From an uncultured Methanobrevibacter sp. (GTDB lineage: Archaea > Methanobacteriota > Methanobacteria > Methanobacteriales > Methanobacteriaceae): a stretch of 59,829 nucleotides of DNA. The number at the start of each line of letters is the position of its first letter. The first letter of the stretch is position 1. Below are positions 18,464-27,525 of the stretch, in pieces. Both the position numbers and the translations under genes were made by a program. The notes beneath the pieces are model-generated. The model was not told the origin of the DNA. It did not search any database and was given only the letters and a program-made list of their open reading frames with translations. The DNA is taken from the NCBI GenBank assembly GCA_902771225.1, contig CACXWH010000011.1, positions 1 through 59,829 of the forward strand. Direction: 5' to 3'.

Positions 18464-18525
18464 ATGTTCACCACATATTACAGTATGTTAAATTTAGCAA
18501 TAAACCTATATAAATTTTAAATAAT

Positions 18526-19677
18526 TTAGATTAACCTGAGAATGTTTATTTTCTTTATCATGAATATCCAAGTTACAATAATTGAAAATATACATGATAT
18601 ACTTATTAGTGGAGGATAGTAGAAGTAACCAAGAATTATGAAAATAACTGTAAATAAAATGTTTAAAATAATTGTATTATAATTCTGGAATGCTTCCTGT
18701 AAAAATTTGTTAGATTTATCTATTCTTTTCATTTCATAAGTGGCGAAAAAAGAACAAATATTAATAATAATAAAATCTATTCCATACAGGCACTGAGGTA
18801 CAAAGTAATTAAAATTCATAGAAAGATAAGTTGTTAAATAAGGAATTAATGATAAAAAGAATAATCCCATGGATATTGCCCAAATACATTTATAATTAAT
18901 CTTATTAACAATAGAAAATAAATTGTAAGTAAAATTCCACATGTTAAAACAAATGACAAAACTGACTGCATATGCGATAAATTCAAGTTTTAATTCCAAT
19001 AAACCTGCCAAATCACCATTTACAGCAGTTGGAATTTCAAGGACAATGATGGTTATAATAATAGCTATAATTGCATCAATCAATGCTTCAAATCTTCCAG
19101 TATCCTCAATTCCTTCATTTCGTCTTCTATTATAGAAAATACTTAAAATTACAGCAACCAAACTTGTTAGATAAATTCCTGGAGTAAAAACCGTAAATGT
19201 TATTATAAAACCAAACAGCAGAACGATTAAAGGAATGATAAAATGAATTTTTTTAATATTTAATTCCTGTAATTTCTCATTGGATTTATTAGCTCCAAAA
19301 ACTACAACCACGGATATAATATGAGAAATATTAGCAAAAACCATGAGTAATCCAAAAATTACCTCAGCAGTTAAAGAATACACATTCAATGAAAGCCATG
19401 ATGCAAAATACGGAAACAGTGAAAATAAAAAAATGGAAAACCCATATGAAACTAAAGCTTTATTATTAATGTATTTAATATGCTGGAATAATCTCTGATT
19501 ACTATACCAGATATTAATAATTGATAAGAATACTATTAAATATGTCACTATATTTAAAAAATTTGAAAAAAAAGCTCCCCATTCAGGAGTTAACGGCTGC
19601 GGAATCTTTAACACTAAAATCGTTATGACAATTGCCAAAATTGCATCATAAAATGTTTCAAATCTTTCCGTATCCAT
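18526..19677 (-). CDS. Two-repeat TMEM175-type (DUF1211) potassium channel-like membrane protein
   Basis: The protein has 383 residues with about 11-12 hydrophobic helices in two similar halves. Repeat 1 begins RFETFYDAILAIVITILVLKIP, quoted in part as FYDAILAIVITILVL, and repeat 2 begins GRFEALIDAIIAIIITIIVL (about residue 195). These match the TMEM175 first-helix motif, with changes from the usual FSD. Each half also has a Trp-Asn/Tyr rich third helix (INIWYSNQRLF and FNMWNFTYNLF). TMEM175 channels conduct K+; bacterial ones are usually single-repeat tetramers, while animal ones are two-repeat dimers. No ribosome binding site is visible. Ion selectivity cannot be read from the sequence. Confidence 0.75.
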   Translation of the reverse strand: MDTERFETFYDAILAIVITILVLKIPQPLTPEWGAFFSNFLNIVTYLIVFLSIINIWYSNQRLFQHIKYINNKALVSYGFSIFLFSLFPYFASWLSLNVYSLTAEVIFGLLMVFANISHIISVVVVFGANKSNEKLQELNIKKIHFIIPLIVLLFGFIITFTVFTPGIYLTSLVAVILSIFYNRRRNEGIEDTGRFEALIDAIIAIIITIIVLEIPTAVNGDLAGLLELKLEFIAYAVSFVICFNMWNFTYNLFSIVNKINYKCIWAISMGLFFLSLIPYLTTYLSMNFNYFVPQCLYGIDFIIINICSFFATYEMKRIDKSNKFLQEAFQNYNTIILNILFTVIFIILGYFYYPPLISISCIFSIIVTWIFMIKKINILRLI

Positions 19678-19741
19678 ATCTATTAATATATTTTAATGAG
19701 TAAATAAACTTTATTTTTTTAAGGGAAATAAGTAAAATAAT

Positions 19742-19772
19742 AAAAAAAGAGTAAAGATAAGTTAATATCTTT
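19742..19772 (-). terminator. Hairpin plus T-run after rps8e
   Basis: Arms aaagata (19753-19759) and tatcttt (19766-19772) are followed on the minus strand by a seven-T run (19742-19748). Confidence 0.5.
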
Positions 19773-20148
19773 AGATTAAAATTCCGTTAACAACACCATC
19801 TTGACCAGGTCTAGATGTTACTTTAGCATTACCTTCAGGAGTTTCTACAACTGCACCTTTAGTAATAATATTCCTTCTTACGTAGTTAGGGTTTGCATCG
19901 TTTTCGATTACTCCTAAAATATCGGTAATTTGACTTTTACCGGATTTAACATCAGTTAAATTGATTTTATTAGCAGCAGCTAATCTGAGTTTTTCGTTTC
20001 CGCCACGAGTACGGATTTTTCTTAATCTTTTTTCATCTACTCTAGTTTCAGCAGGATCTCTACCTAATTCTGATTTCCTTTTTCCACGGTTTGCAACATT
20101 TCTTGCACCAGATGGACTTCTAATTGATTTTCCTTGAGAAATTGCCAT
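19771..20148 (-). CDS. rps8e: 30S ribosomal protein S8e
   Basis: The protein has 125 residues. It starts MAISQGKSIRSPSGARNV, has a basic KRKSELGRDPAETR segment, and ends with PEGNAKVTSRPGQDGVVNG, which are characteristic of archaeal S8e. It binds the small ribosomal subunit. An AGGTGA ribosome binding site is present. It stands alone with its own terminator hairpin. Confidence 0.96.
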   Translation of the reverse strand: MAISQGKSIRSPSGARNVANRGKRKSELGRDPAETRVDEKRLRKIRTRGGNEKLRLAAANKINLTDVKSGKSQITDILGVIENDANPNYVRRNIITKGAVVETPEGNAKVTSRPGQDGVVNGILI

Positions 20149-20312
20149 TATTTCACCTAAATAAGTATAATTAATTATATAATAATCGCTGTCAAAAAGC
20201 CTCTTTCCTGTAAATTGAAGGACAAGAAAAATAACAATTTACATTATGAGAGCAAAAAAGAGTCTTAATGAATAATGATAATTAAATATTACTTTCTCAT
20301 TATATATAAACT

Positions 20313-20687
20313 TTATTTTTTTAAGGATTTTTTGTCTTCATGAGAAACAAATGAAAATTTTAAATTGCAAAGTGGACAGTAATTACCCTCCAAAAGACTG
20401 CTGCCACATTTGGGGCATTTATCCGGAGATCGGGTTAAGTAAATAAATCCTTGTTCAGTGCTTGATTCTTGAGGAATTAATGGTTCTGAAACTCTTGAAA
20501 TCTCTTTGGTTTTAGATTTTGCAAGTATTTCATCAACAATATAATCAAAATCCTCTTCAGTAATTTGATCATCACCACTTGCTACTAAAATCTTTTCAAT
20601 ATCATCATCAGTGATTTTTTCGCCCAAAACATCTTTAAGCAAATCTATTAAATCATTATCTTCAATGTAATATTCCTCATTATCCAT
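20313..20687 (-). CDS. Small acidic protein with a C-terminal zinc ribbon
   Basis: The protein has 124 residues. The N-terminal 70 are acidic and helical (EDNDLIDLLKDVLGEKITDDD). The C-terminus carries CPKCGSSLLEGNYCPLC, a four-Cys zinc ribbon. I do not recognise a family with a known function. It is the last of three small minus-strand genes (21337 to 20313) with short gaps, so they are probably one transcript. Confidence 0.6.
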   Translation of the reverse strand: MDNEEYYIEDNDLIDLLKDVLGEKITDDDIEKILVASGDDQITEEDFDYIVDEILAKSKTKEISRVSEPLIPQESSTEQGFIYLTRSPDKCPKCGSSLLEGNYCPLCNLKFSFVSHEDKKSLKK

Positions 20688-20716
20688 GAAAATAAATATG
20701 TGGATAATAATTTATA

Positions 20717-20983
20717 TTATTTTTCCACAAAATCCAATATGTTATCTTTCGGCTCTAATTTTTCAAGTATTTCATCAGGAATTCTTTTTTCTTCAAATCC
20801 AAAATCAATATCCTCAGATGGTTCAAAAGGAATATAGTCATCAGGATTTTCAAAAATATAATCTGAAATATTGTTTTTTAGATTGGCTATTATCTTATCC
20901 ACATCAATTTCTTGAAGTTCATCTTCATATTCATACTGAAACTCTTCCAGTAATTCTTCGTCCAATTCGTTTAAATAGCTCAT
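20717..20983 (-). CDS. Small acidic hypothetical protein
   Basis: The protein has 88 residues with a very high share of Asp and Glu (ELDEELLEEFQYEYEDELQE) and no recognisable domain. AAGGTGAT lies seven bases before the ATG, so it is translated. It follows the DUF2283-like gene by nine bases. Such acidic partners often bind the neighbouring protein, but here that is only a guess. Confidence 0.55.
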   Translation of the reverse strand: MSYLNELDEELLEEFQYEYEDELQEIDVDKIIANLKNNISDYIFENPDDYIPFEPSEDIDFGFEEKRIPDEILEKLEPKDNILDFVEK

Positions 20984-20992
20984 TCTATCACC

Positions 20993-21337
20993 TTAATTCG
21001 TTTTAATCAGATAACTGAATTTGGGACTGTTAAAAACATTTGAGCTTTTAGTGTTGTAAAGTATTTCATCAGCGATGCATAATTTAAAATTTATGTCCCG
21101 ACCATCACAATCAATAAATATTGATACGTCACAGTATTCTAAAAGGTATTTTTTAACATTTAACACATTTGATGCATTATTGATGTGAACTGATACCGGC
21201 AAATTATTTTTATCCATATTTAAAAATATGCCATTTGAAATATCATAATTTGCATAGTATCCATCTTTTTCAGATATTTTACCAACGAATATGTCATTTG
21301 TTTCATCATAACTTGAAATTAATTCTTTTATTTTCAT
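20993..21337 (-). CDS. DUF2283-like small protein
   Basis: The protein has 114 residues. The N-terminal half (SSYDETNDIFVGKI, then ISNGIFLNMDKNNLPVSVHI, then NNASNVLNV) matches the pattern of DUF2283: YDEEx-D at the start and a hydrophobic 'ILNAS' strand at the end. The C-terminal half (CDVSIFIDCDGRDINF) is unfamiliar. Function is unknown. A GAGGT ribosome binding site is present. It heads the three-gene acidic cluster and diverges from polB2. Confidence 0.55.
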   Translation of the reverse strand: MKIKELISSYDETNDIFVGKISEKDGYYANYDISNGIFLNMDKNNLPVSVHINNASNVLNVKKYLLEYCDVSIFIDCDGRDINFKLCIADEILYNTKSSNVFNSPKFSYLIKTN

Positions 21338-21462
21338 AATATCAAACCTCTACTAATATTATATCCAAAAAGTAATATAAATTAATTCCTAGAGCATTTG
21401 ACAAGTAATATGATTTTATTTTAATAAAATATTTATTTTACAGGAGATAAATATTTCCTTAA

Positions 21463-22203
21463 GTGAAAAAAATTGCTTTTAGTGAAAACTATTTTAAATA
21501 CTTTAATCAAAAATATTTAATGATGAAAGAAACCCCTGAACAACTCCAATTAGAAGCTGAGATTAAATCCCAGGCACAAGTTTTCTTAAAGGATTTCAAT
21601 GCAAATATACCTGAAAGCATGGAACTTGAATACGAAGGATTTTATAGAAGAGGCTTTTTTGTAACTAAAAAAAGATATGCCGTGATTGAAGACGGAGAAA
21701 TAATAGCTAAAGGATTGGAATTAGTTAGAAGAGACTGGGCTCCTATTGTAAAACAAACCCAAGAAGCAGTTCTTATGGCATTACTTCGAGATGGTGACGC
21801 TGAAAAAGCAATTGCCGAGGTGAAAAAAGTTTTAAAAAGGATTAGAAAAGGGGATGTTGAGAATAAAGAATTAATCATCCACACACAAATAAACAAACCA
21901 TTAAAAGAATATAAACAAGTTGGTCCCCACGTGGTAGCTGCCCAAATTATAGAAGACCACGGGATTAAGGTAACACGCGGAACCATCATCCAATACATAA
22001 TAAAAAAAGGAAAAGGTTCAATTAGCCAAAGAGCAGTTCCATATGAATATAGTCAAGGAGTTACATACGATAAAGAATACTATATTAATAATCAGATAAT
22101 TCCTGCTGTTGGACGGATAATGGAACCATTAGGTTATACAAAAGAAGATTTGCAAGACTTATCTGTTGGTGAAAAACAGCAAAGCCTTGATGCATTCTTC
22201 TAA
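21463..22203 (+). CDS. polB2: Split family-B DNA polymerase, small subunit (PolB2)
   Basis: The protein has 246 residues and corresponds to only the C-terminal part of a family-B polymerase: [11 protein letters not shown] and [17 protein letters not shown] are the conserved regions that follow the catalytic YxDTD motif, which itself is absent. This matches PolB2 of the two-piece replicative polymerase of Methanobacteriales, where the larger PolB1 is encoded elsewhere. The final QQSLDAFF is a PCNA-interacting (PIP) box. I use the GTG start at 21463, which directly follows an in-frame stop. AGGAGA lies 15 bases before it, rather far, so the ATGs at 21520-21523 are alternatives. It converges on the HAD gene with no spacer. 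Confidence 0.88.
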   Translation: MKKIAFSENYFKYFNQKYLMMKETPEQLQLEAEIKSQAQVFLKDFNANIPESMELEYEGFYRRGFFVTKKRYAVIEDGEIIAKGLELVRRDWAPIVKQTQEAVLMALLRDGDAEKAIAEVKKVLKRIRKGDVENKELIIHTQINKPLKEYKQVGPHVVAAQIIEDHGIKVTRGTIIQYIIKKGKGSISQRAVPYEYSQGVTYDKEYYINNQIIPAVGRIMEPLGYTKEDLQDLSVGEKQQSLDAFF

Positions 22204-22902
22204 CTATAAAATAGTGTTTACATCACCAATATCATCAATGATTGTAATATCCAACTGTTCATTTTTAATATAAATCCTATCTTCTTCAGTGACATCAGAA
22301 TTGACTAAAATAGCACTCATACCTGCATTAACTGCACCCAAAGCATCAGCCCTGAATTTATTTCCAATCATCACTGATTTTTCAGGGTCCCCTTTCATTT
22401 TCCTTAAAGCAACATCAAAAATTAATTTATCCGGTTTTTCCTTACCGACCTCTTCAGATGTAATTACCTCATCAAAAAAGGAATAAACATTTAAACGAAC
22501 AAGTTTTTCCCATTGTTTAATAGTAATACCATTAGATATAACTGCCAAACGATATCCCTGACTTTTAAGATAAATTAAAGTGTCAATTGTATCTGCAAAA
22601 GGCCTTAAAAGTGAAAATTTCACATTATGATAAGTAATCATACCCAAAGCAACAAGCATTGGATCTTCATGACCCAAAACAACTTGAGTCAATACGTTAA
22701 AATGTCCGCCATAATTGGAACCTTTTTCACGAATAATTGTTTTTAAAACACCATATGCCTCATCCTTATCTAAAGGCAAGCCATTATCAACCATTAATTC
22801 AATAGCTGCTTTTCTTGCAGTTTGTGCGAAAGTAGAAGTATCCAACAATGTATCATCTACATCAAAAAATACAACACGATCGTCATCATTATTCATAGTC
22901 AT
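22204..22902 (-). CDS. HAD-superfamily hydrolase
   Basis: The protein has 232 residues with the four HAD motifs: FFDVDDTLLDT (nucleophile Asp), ISNG (motif II), a Lys in GKEKPDKLIFD (motif III) and MIGNKFRADALGA (motif IV). The helical cap between motifs I and II places it in subfamily I. It probably hydrolyses a small phosphorylated metabolite; the substrate is unknown. GGGAG precedes the ATG at 22902. It follows xthA by two bases and is the third gene of the pheS-xthA operon. Confidence 0.88.
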   Translation of the reverse strand: MTMNNDDDRVVFFDVDDTLLDTSTFAQTARKAAIELMVDNGLPLDKDEAYGVLKTIIREKGSNYGGHFNVLTQVVLGHEDPMLVALGMITYHNVKFSLLRPFADTIDTLIYLKSQGYRLAVISNGITIKQWEKLVRLNVYSFFDEVITSEEVGKEKPDKLIFDVALRKMKGDPEKSVMIGNKFRADALGAVNAGMSAILVNSDVTEEDRIYIKNEQLDITIIDDIGDVNTIL

Positions 22903-22904
22903 TA

Positions 22905-23690
22905 TTAACTCCCTCTATTAAAATCAAGTTCTAAAGTGACAGGACAGTGATCTGAACCATAAATGTCACTTAAAATAGCTGCTGATTTAACATTATCTTT
23001 AATTTCTTCATTTACATAAAAGTAATCAAGTCTCCAGCCAGCATTTCGCTCACGGGCACGTGTACGATAACTCCACCAGGTGAAATTATTCTCACCCTCA
23101 TCAAATAAACGGAAAGTATCAATGAACCCTGCTTCTTCAAGCTGGTCCAACCATGCGCGTTCTTCCGGAAGATAACCTGATTTTCCTTCACAATTTTTAG
23201 GATTATAAACATCAATCGGGTGATGTGCAATATTATAATCTCCTGTAATAACAAGATTTTTACCTTGACTTTTAAGCTCTTTTAATTCATCAAGAAGGGC
23301 ATTGCAAAAATCTACTTTAAAATCCAGACGTTTTGCATTCATTCCACTGTTTGGGAAATAAATATTGTAAAGTAAAAAGTCTTCATATTCTATTTTTAAA
23401 ACTCTGCCTTCACCGTCAAGCTCTTCAATTCCAAGACCTCGGCAAACATTTACAGGTTTGATTTTGGAATATGTGCCAACACCACTATATCCCTTCTTTT
23501 CTGCTTCATTAAAATAAGATTCAAAACCACTTACATTAGCTAATTTCTTTGGAATATCTTCACTGGTAGCCCTTACTTCCTGAAAATTAATAATATCAGC
23601 ATCAGTATTATCAAACCAGTTCCAAAACTCTTCTTTTTTGGCTGCAGCCCTAATTCCATTCACATTCCAAGAAACTAACTTTAATGACAT
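22905..23690 (-). CDS. xthA: Exodeoxyribonuclease III / AP endonuclease (Mth212-like)
   Basis: The protein has 261 residues. It has the EEP-fold motifs LVSWNVNGIRA, INFQEVRA (metal Glu), YFPNSG, ITGDYNIAHHPIDV (catalytic Asp and Asn), WRLDYFYVNE and GSDHCPVTLEL (catalytic His). It cuts abasic sites and digests 3' ends. Its relative in Methanothermobacter (Mth212) also nicks next to uracil in DNA and replaces uracil glycosylase there; whether this protein does so cannot be read from the sequence. Its ATG overlaps the pheS stop by one base. Confidence 0.93.
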   Translation of the reverse strand: MSLKLVSWNVNGIRAAAKKEEFWNWFDNTDADIINFQEVRATSEDIPKKLANVSGFESYFNEAEKKGYSGVGTYSKIKPVNVCRGLGIEELDGEGRVLKIEYEDFLLYNIYFPNSGMNAKRLDFKVDFCNALLDELKELKSQGKNLVITGDYNIAHHPIDVYNPKNCEGKSGYLPEERAWLDQLEEAGFIDTFRLFDEGENNFTWWSYRTRARERNAGWRLDYFYVNEEIKDNVKSAAILSDIYGSDHCPVTLELDFNRGS

Positions 23691-25231
23691 TACAATTTCA
23701 CCCCATTAGCTAAGTTTAATTCACGTAGCCATTTAATATCACTTTTGTAAAGCATACGAATATCAGAAACATCATATCTAATCATAGCTAATCTTTCAAT
23801 ACCTAAACCGAAAGCCAATGCAGGCTGGTTTATGCCTAATGGTTTTAATACTTCAGGCCTGAACATTCCGGCTCCACCAAGTTCAATCCAACTTTCCTTT
23901 TCTTCCAAATAGATTTCAGTTTCTGTGGATAAGTAAGTATAAGGGAAATAAGCAGGTCTGAATCTAACTTCAAAACCTAATTTTTTATAAAACTCTTTTA
24001 AAGTACCTAAAAGATTTTGAAAACTGATTCCTTCATCACAAACAAGTCCCTCTACCTGATGGAATTCCGGTAAGTGTTTATAGTCAAAAGTTTCTCTTCT
24101 AAATACCCGGCCGACAGAAAACATCTTAATTGGAGGTTCATGTTCAAATAAATGTTTGGTTGAAATTCCAGTAGTATGTGTTCTTAAAACACTTTGACGA
24201 GCAATATCTTCACTCCAATCATATTTCCAACCAATAGAACCTGTTCCACCACCAGTTTCATGAGTTTCAGCAGTTAATTTAACTAAATCTTCATCAGGCA
24301 AGTCACAGGTTAAAGGATTTTTAAGATAAAATGTATCCTGCATTTCACGAGCTGCATGATCCTGTGGCTGGAAGAGTGAATCAAAGTTCCAGAATGCAGA
24401 TTCAACATAACTTCCCTTGTCTTCTGAAAATCCCATATTTAAAAATATTTCACGAATTTCATCAATGATAACTCTTAAAGGATGTTTTTTGCCTGCAAAG
24501 AAAATCGGAGCTTCAGCATTAATATCATATGGACGATATTGTAAGCTTTTCCATTCTCCATCTTTTAATTGTTGGTGTGTTAATTGAGTAGCTTGTTCCT
24601 GTATAGTAAAACCATGTTTAAGAATTTCTTCACCTTTAGGTAATATTTTAAATGAATGTGAGGTTTCTTTTTTAATATTTAAAATATTTTTCCTACTTGT
24701 GAGTTTTTTAAAACCATCCCTCAAATCATCAGTGAAAAGTTTAACACCATCAGCATTAGCTTTAAGATAGTTAAGGACTTCTTCATCATTGTCAAGTTTA
24801 TCTGCAAATTCTTTACCAAAATCTGTAATATTAAGTACGCCTTTATCAATTTGAGCCCAATCTTTACGGCGTAACCATCCAAGAGCAATATTAGCCTCTT
24901 TTTTATCAATACCAGTTTCACTGGCCAAATCCTTCATTCGAATTTGTCTTTTTTCAGCCAAAACATCTAATATTTTTCTTTCAGGAAGGCCTTGATTCGC
25001 ATAATGAATGCCGTCTTCTGTTAAAGAGTAGGTTTCTTGAACTTCTTTGTCTACTTCAATAATATTTTTAGATGCAAGAGAACCGGCAGCACTCATAACT
25101 GATTTAATGTCCATTCCAGCATTATCAGCAATTTCTTCAGGAGTTGCATCAGGATTTGCTTCCAGTTCTTTTAAAAGTTTCTTTTCATAAATATGTAATT
25201 CGTTAATGGTTTTAGTAATATCCTCACTCAT
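23690..25231 (-). CDS. pheS: Phenylalanyl-tRNA synthetase alpha subunit, archaeal type
   Basis: The protein has 513 residues. About 200 N-terminal residues form winged-helix units typical of archaeal/eukaryotic PheS. The class II catalytic core has motif 2 ([19 protein letters not shown]) and motif 3 ([21 protein letters not shown], quoted in part: [13 protein letters not shown]). It charges tRNA-Phe as part of an alpha2beta2 enzyme; pheT is not in the window. A GGTG ribosome binding site lies upstream of the start at 25231. Its stop overlaps the xthA start, so synthetase and repair nuclease share a transcript. Confidence 0.95.
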   Translation of the reverse strand: MSEDITKTINELHIYEKKLLKELEANPDATPEEIADNAGMDIKSVMSAAGSLASKNIIEVDKEVQETYSLTEDGIHYANQGLPERKILDVLAEKRQIRMKDLASETGIDKKEANIALGWLRRKDWAQIDKGVLNITDFGKEFADKLDNDEEVLNYLKANADGVKLFTDDLRDGFKKLTSRKNILNIKKETSHSFKILPKGEEILKHGFTIQEQATQLTHQQLKDGEWKSLQYRPYDINAEAPIFFAGKKHPLRVIIDEIREIFLNMGFSEDKGSYVESAFWNFDSLFQPQDHAAREMQDTFYLKNPLTCDLPDEDLVKLTAETHETGGGTGSIGWKYDWSEDIARQSVLRTHTTGISTKHLFEHEPPIKMFSVGRVFRRETFDYKHLPEFHQVEGLVCDEGISFQNLLGTLKEFYKKLGFEVRFRPAYFPYTYLSTETEIYLEEKESWIELGGAGMFRPEVLKPLGINQPALAFGLGIERLAMIRYDVSDIRMLYKSDIKWLRELNLANGVKL

Positions 25232-25374
25232 TCAAACACCATAATATTCATCATTAATAATAGTATAATATATATTTTAAATTATTAATAAAGATATTGC
25301 AAAAACACGAAAAAAAGTAAATTTAAAAAAAAATAAAATCAATTACTTTTTAAGTAACAATCAACAAATAATAT

Positions 25375-26751
25375 ATGAAGTTGATTATTATGGAAGCGAA
25401 TGAAGATATAGATTTAATCGTCAATCATCCGAAAAAGGCAATAAACAAGTTGGCAGTTCCTATTATCATAAGTAACCTATTCATGATATTGAATAACATT
25501 ATTGATGGAATTTGGGTTGGTGGAATTGGAGCTAATGCACTGGCAGCCATAGGATTTGTAACACCATTATTTTTAACATTAGTTGGTTTTGCAAACGGTC
25601 TTGGAGCAGGTTCCAATAGTCTTATTGCAAGATACATTGGAGCTGAAAAATATGAAAAAGCAGGAAACAGTGCAATACACTCAATAATACTAAGCGTTAT
25701 CGTTGCCATAATAACAACAATTTTACTTTTAATTGTCTTGAAACCATTGCTTTTAAAAATGGGAGCTGGTGAAGTAATAAACGATGCGGCCACTTACGGA
25801 TATATTATACTAGCCGGATGTTTTTCTATTTTCATACCTGCAATGCTGTCTGCAATATTTAGATCACAGGGTGAAATTAAAAGAGCATCATATCCATTAA
25901 TGTATACTGCTATCATTAACATGATTCTAGATCCGATATTCATTTATATCTTAAATTTAGGAGTTGCCGGAGCTGCAATAGCAACTTTAATAGCAGCAAC
26001 AATACCTATGTTTCAAATGATATATTGGATGTTTATTAAAAGAGACAGTTTTTTAAAAATTAAAATGAGCGAATATAAAAGGGATTTAAACATATATAAG
26101 GATATTCTGGTTGTTGGTATTCCGGCCAGTTTAGAACAGTTCATCCTAGCATTCGTATCCATTTTAATGAATTATTGGTTAACGTTACTTTCAGGAACAA
26201 TAGCTGTAGCATCATATACTGCAACATGGAGACTGCTTTCAGTTGGATTTGCACCATTAATCGGTATTGGAGTGGCAGCACTGACAGTAGGCGGTGCGGC
26301 CTACGGTGCTAAAAACTACGAAAATATGAAAATAGCTGAAAATTACGGAATTAAAATAGGTTTAATATCATCAGTAGCAATATGGTTAATATGCTTTTCC
26401 TTTGCTGAGTCATTATCCCACATCTTTGCATATTCAGCAAACAGTGCTATTTTATCCCAAAGAATAACTGAAGCAATAAGAATCCTATCTTTCTTTTTAT
26501 TATTAATGCCATTTGGAATAATGGCCGGAAACTTGTTCCAAAGTATGGGAAAAGGAACAATAGCATTATTCTTTACAATATTAAGATCAGCGATTCTTGA
26601 AATAATATTTGCAGGATTATTTGGATTTATTTTAGGGCTAAAAGATATAGGAATATATGCAGGTTTAGTATGTGGAATGAGTGTTGGTTCAATATTATCT
26701 TACCTATACCTTAACTTCTACCTTAAAAAGCGAAGAAAATACTTTAAATAA
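25375..26751 (+). CDS. MATE-family multidrug/sodium antiporter
   Basis: The protein has 458 residues with about 12 hydrophobic helices in two bundles. MATE-type signatures are VPIIISNLFMILNNIIDGIWVGGIG-like helix 1 (quoted in part: NNIIDGIWVGGIGANAL), GAGSNSLIARYIGA, and ATWRLLSVGFAPLIGIGVA in the second half. It exports cationic compounds in exchange for Na+ or H+. The start may be 25375 or the Met at 25390; no ribosome binding site is seen. It is flanked on the right by the TetR-GNAT regulator operon, in convergent orientation. Confidence 0.92.
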   Translation: MKLIIMEANEDIDLIVNHPKKAINKLAVPIIISNLFMILNNIIDGIWVGGIGANALAAIGFVTPLFLTLVGFANGLGAGSNSLIARYIGAEKYEKAGNSAIHSIILSVIVAIITTILLLIVLKPLLLKMGAGEVINDAATYGYIILAGCFSIFIPAMLSAIFRSQGEIKRASYPLMYTAIINMILDPIFIYILNLGVAGAAIATLIAATIPMFQMIYWMFIKRDSFLKIKMSEYKRDLNIYKDILVVGIPASLEQFILAFVSILMNYWLTLLSGTIAVASYTATWRLLSVGFAPLIGIGVAALTVGGAAYGAKNYENMKIAENYGIKIGLISSVAIWLICFSFAESLSHIFAYSANSAILSQRITEAIRILSFFLLLMPFGIMAGNLFQSMGKGTIALFFTILRSAILEIIFAGLFGFILGLKDIGIYAGLVCGMSVGSILSYLYLNFYLKKRRKYFK

Positions 26752-26796
26752 ATTAAACGTTTCTATAATCAATCTTTTTATTTTTAAAATTAATGA

Positions 26797-27525
26797 TTAC
26801 ATGACCGATTTAAAGAATTTGAATATGATTTTTGCAAAGAGTTTCTTTAAAATATTCAGTTTAACTTCAGGCCCGTAATCACAGTTAACTAAACCAGTGC
26901 TTTTCCAGAACTCAGCATCAGCTTCTATAGGTTCATCAGATACTGCCAAGGATTTCCATAAATTGAAATAAAATACATCACCAAATTTTGGAGAGTGCAA
27001 TTTTCTTGATTCAACATCCTTTTTAAACCTAATGGCCTCCTTATCGATTTTTGAGGTTTCAAGACTTTCCTTGCCTCCACAAGCCAAAGCGATTTTATAG
27101 ACCTTATTTATACCCCAATGCCTTAAAGTTTCATCAATATATTTAGCTACTTTTTTATGGCCTGCACCGGCTGTTGAAACAACAACCAAAGCCTTTTTTG
27201 TAAAAAATTGAGGCCTATGATAGAGATAAGCAGTATGATCGAAGAAATTTTTCAAAAGAGCAGATACGTTCATCGCATACACAGGAGATGAAATAATAAT
27301 TCCATCACATTCTCTCATCTTTTCTATAATCGGCTGAACTTTATCATAATGAGGACATTTATCCTCTCCAACCACAATACAATTCATACAACCCAAACAC
27401 ATTGGAATTTGCTTTTCTATTAAATGCACTTCTTCAAATTCACCATCCAAATTACTTTCTGCCTGTTTTATAATTTTGTAAGTATTTTTCCTTCTTGGAG
27501 AACCATTAATTATTAAATATTTCAT
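26797..27525 (-). CDS. Flavodoxin-fold NAD(P)H-dependent FMN reductase with an extra C-terminal region
   Basis: The protein has 242 residues. The N-terminus INGSPRRKNTYKI binds FMN phosphate; CLGCMNCIVVGEDKCP (about residues 43-58) resembles the Cys cluster of iron-sulfur flavoproteins. SSPVYAMNVSALLKNFFDH is the flavin-ring segment. About 60 extra residues at the C-terminus follow the usual fold and end in a Lys/Phe-rich helix. The ATG directly follows the stop of the TetR-GNAT gene with zero spacing, so the regulator and the reductase are co-transcribed. Confidence 0.85.
   Translation of the reverse strand: MKYLIINGSPRRKNTYKIIKQAESNLDGEFEEVHLIEKQIPMCLGCMNCIVVGEDKCPHYDKVQPIIEKMRECDGIIISSPVYAMNVSALLKNFFDHTAYLYHRPQFFTKKALVVVSTAGAGHKKVAKYIDETLRHWGINKVYKIALACGGKESLETSKIDKEAIRFKKDVESRKLHSPKFGDVFYFNLWKSLAVSDEPIEADAEFWKSTGLVNCDYGPEVKLNILKKLFAKIIFKFFKSVM

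Noticed and set aside
20149-20312. Possible small RNA between rps8e and the zinc-ribbon gene
   Set aside because: No stable hairpin series, tRNA-like fold or known motif could be seen; only A+T-rich DNA.
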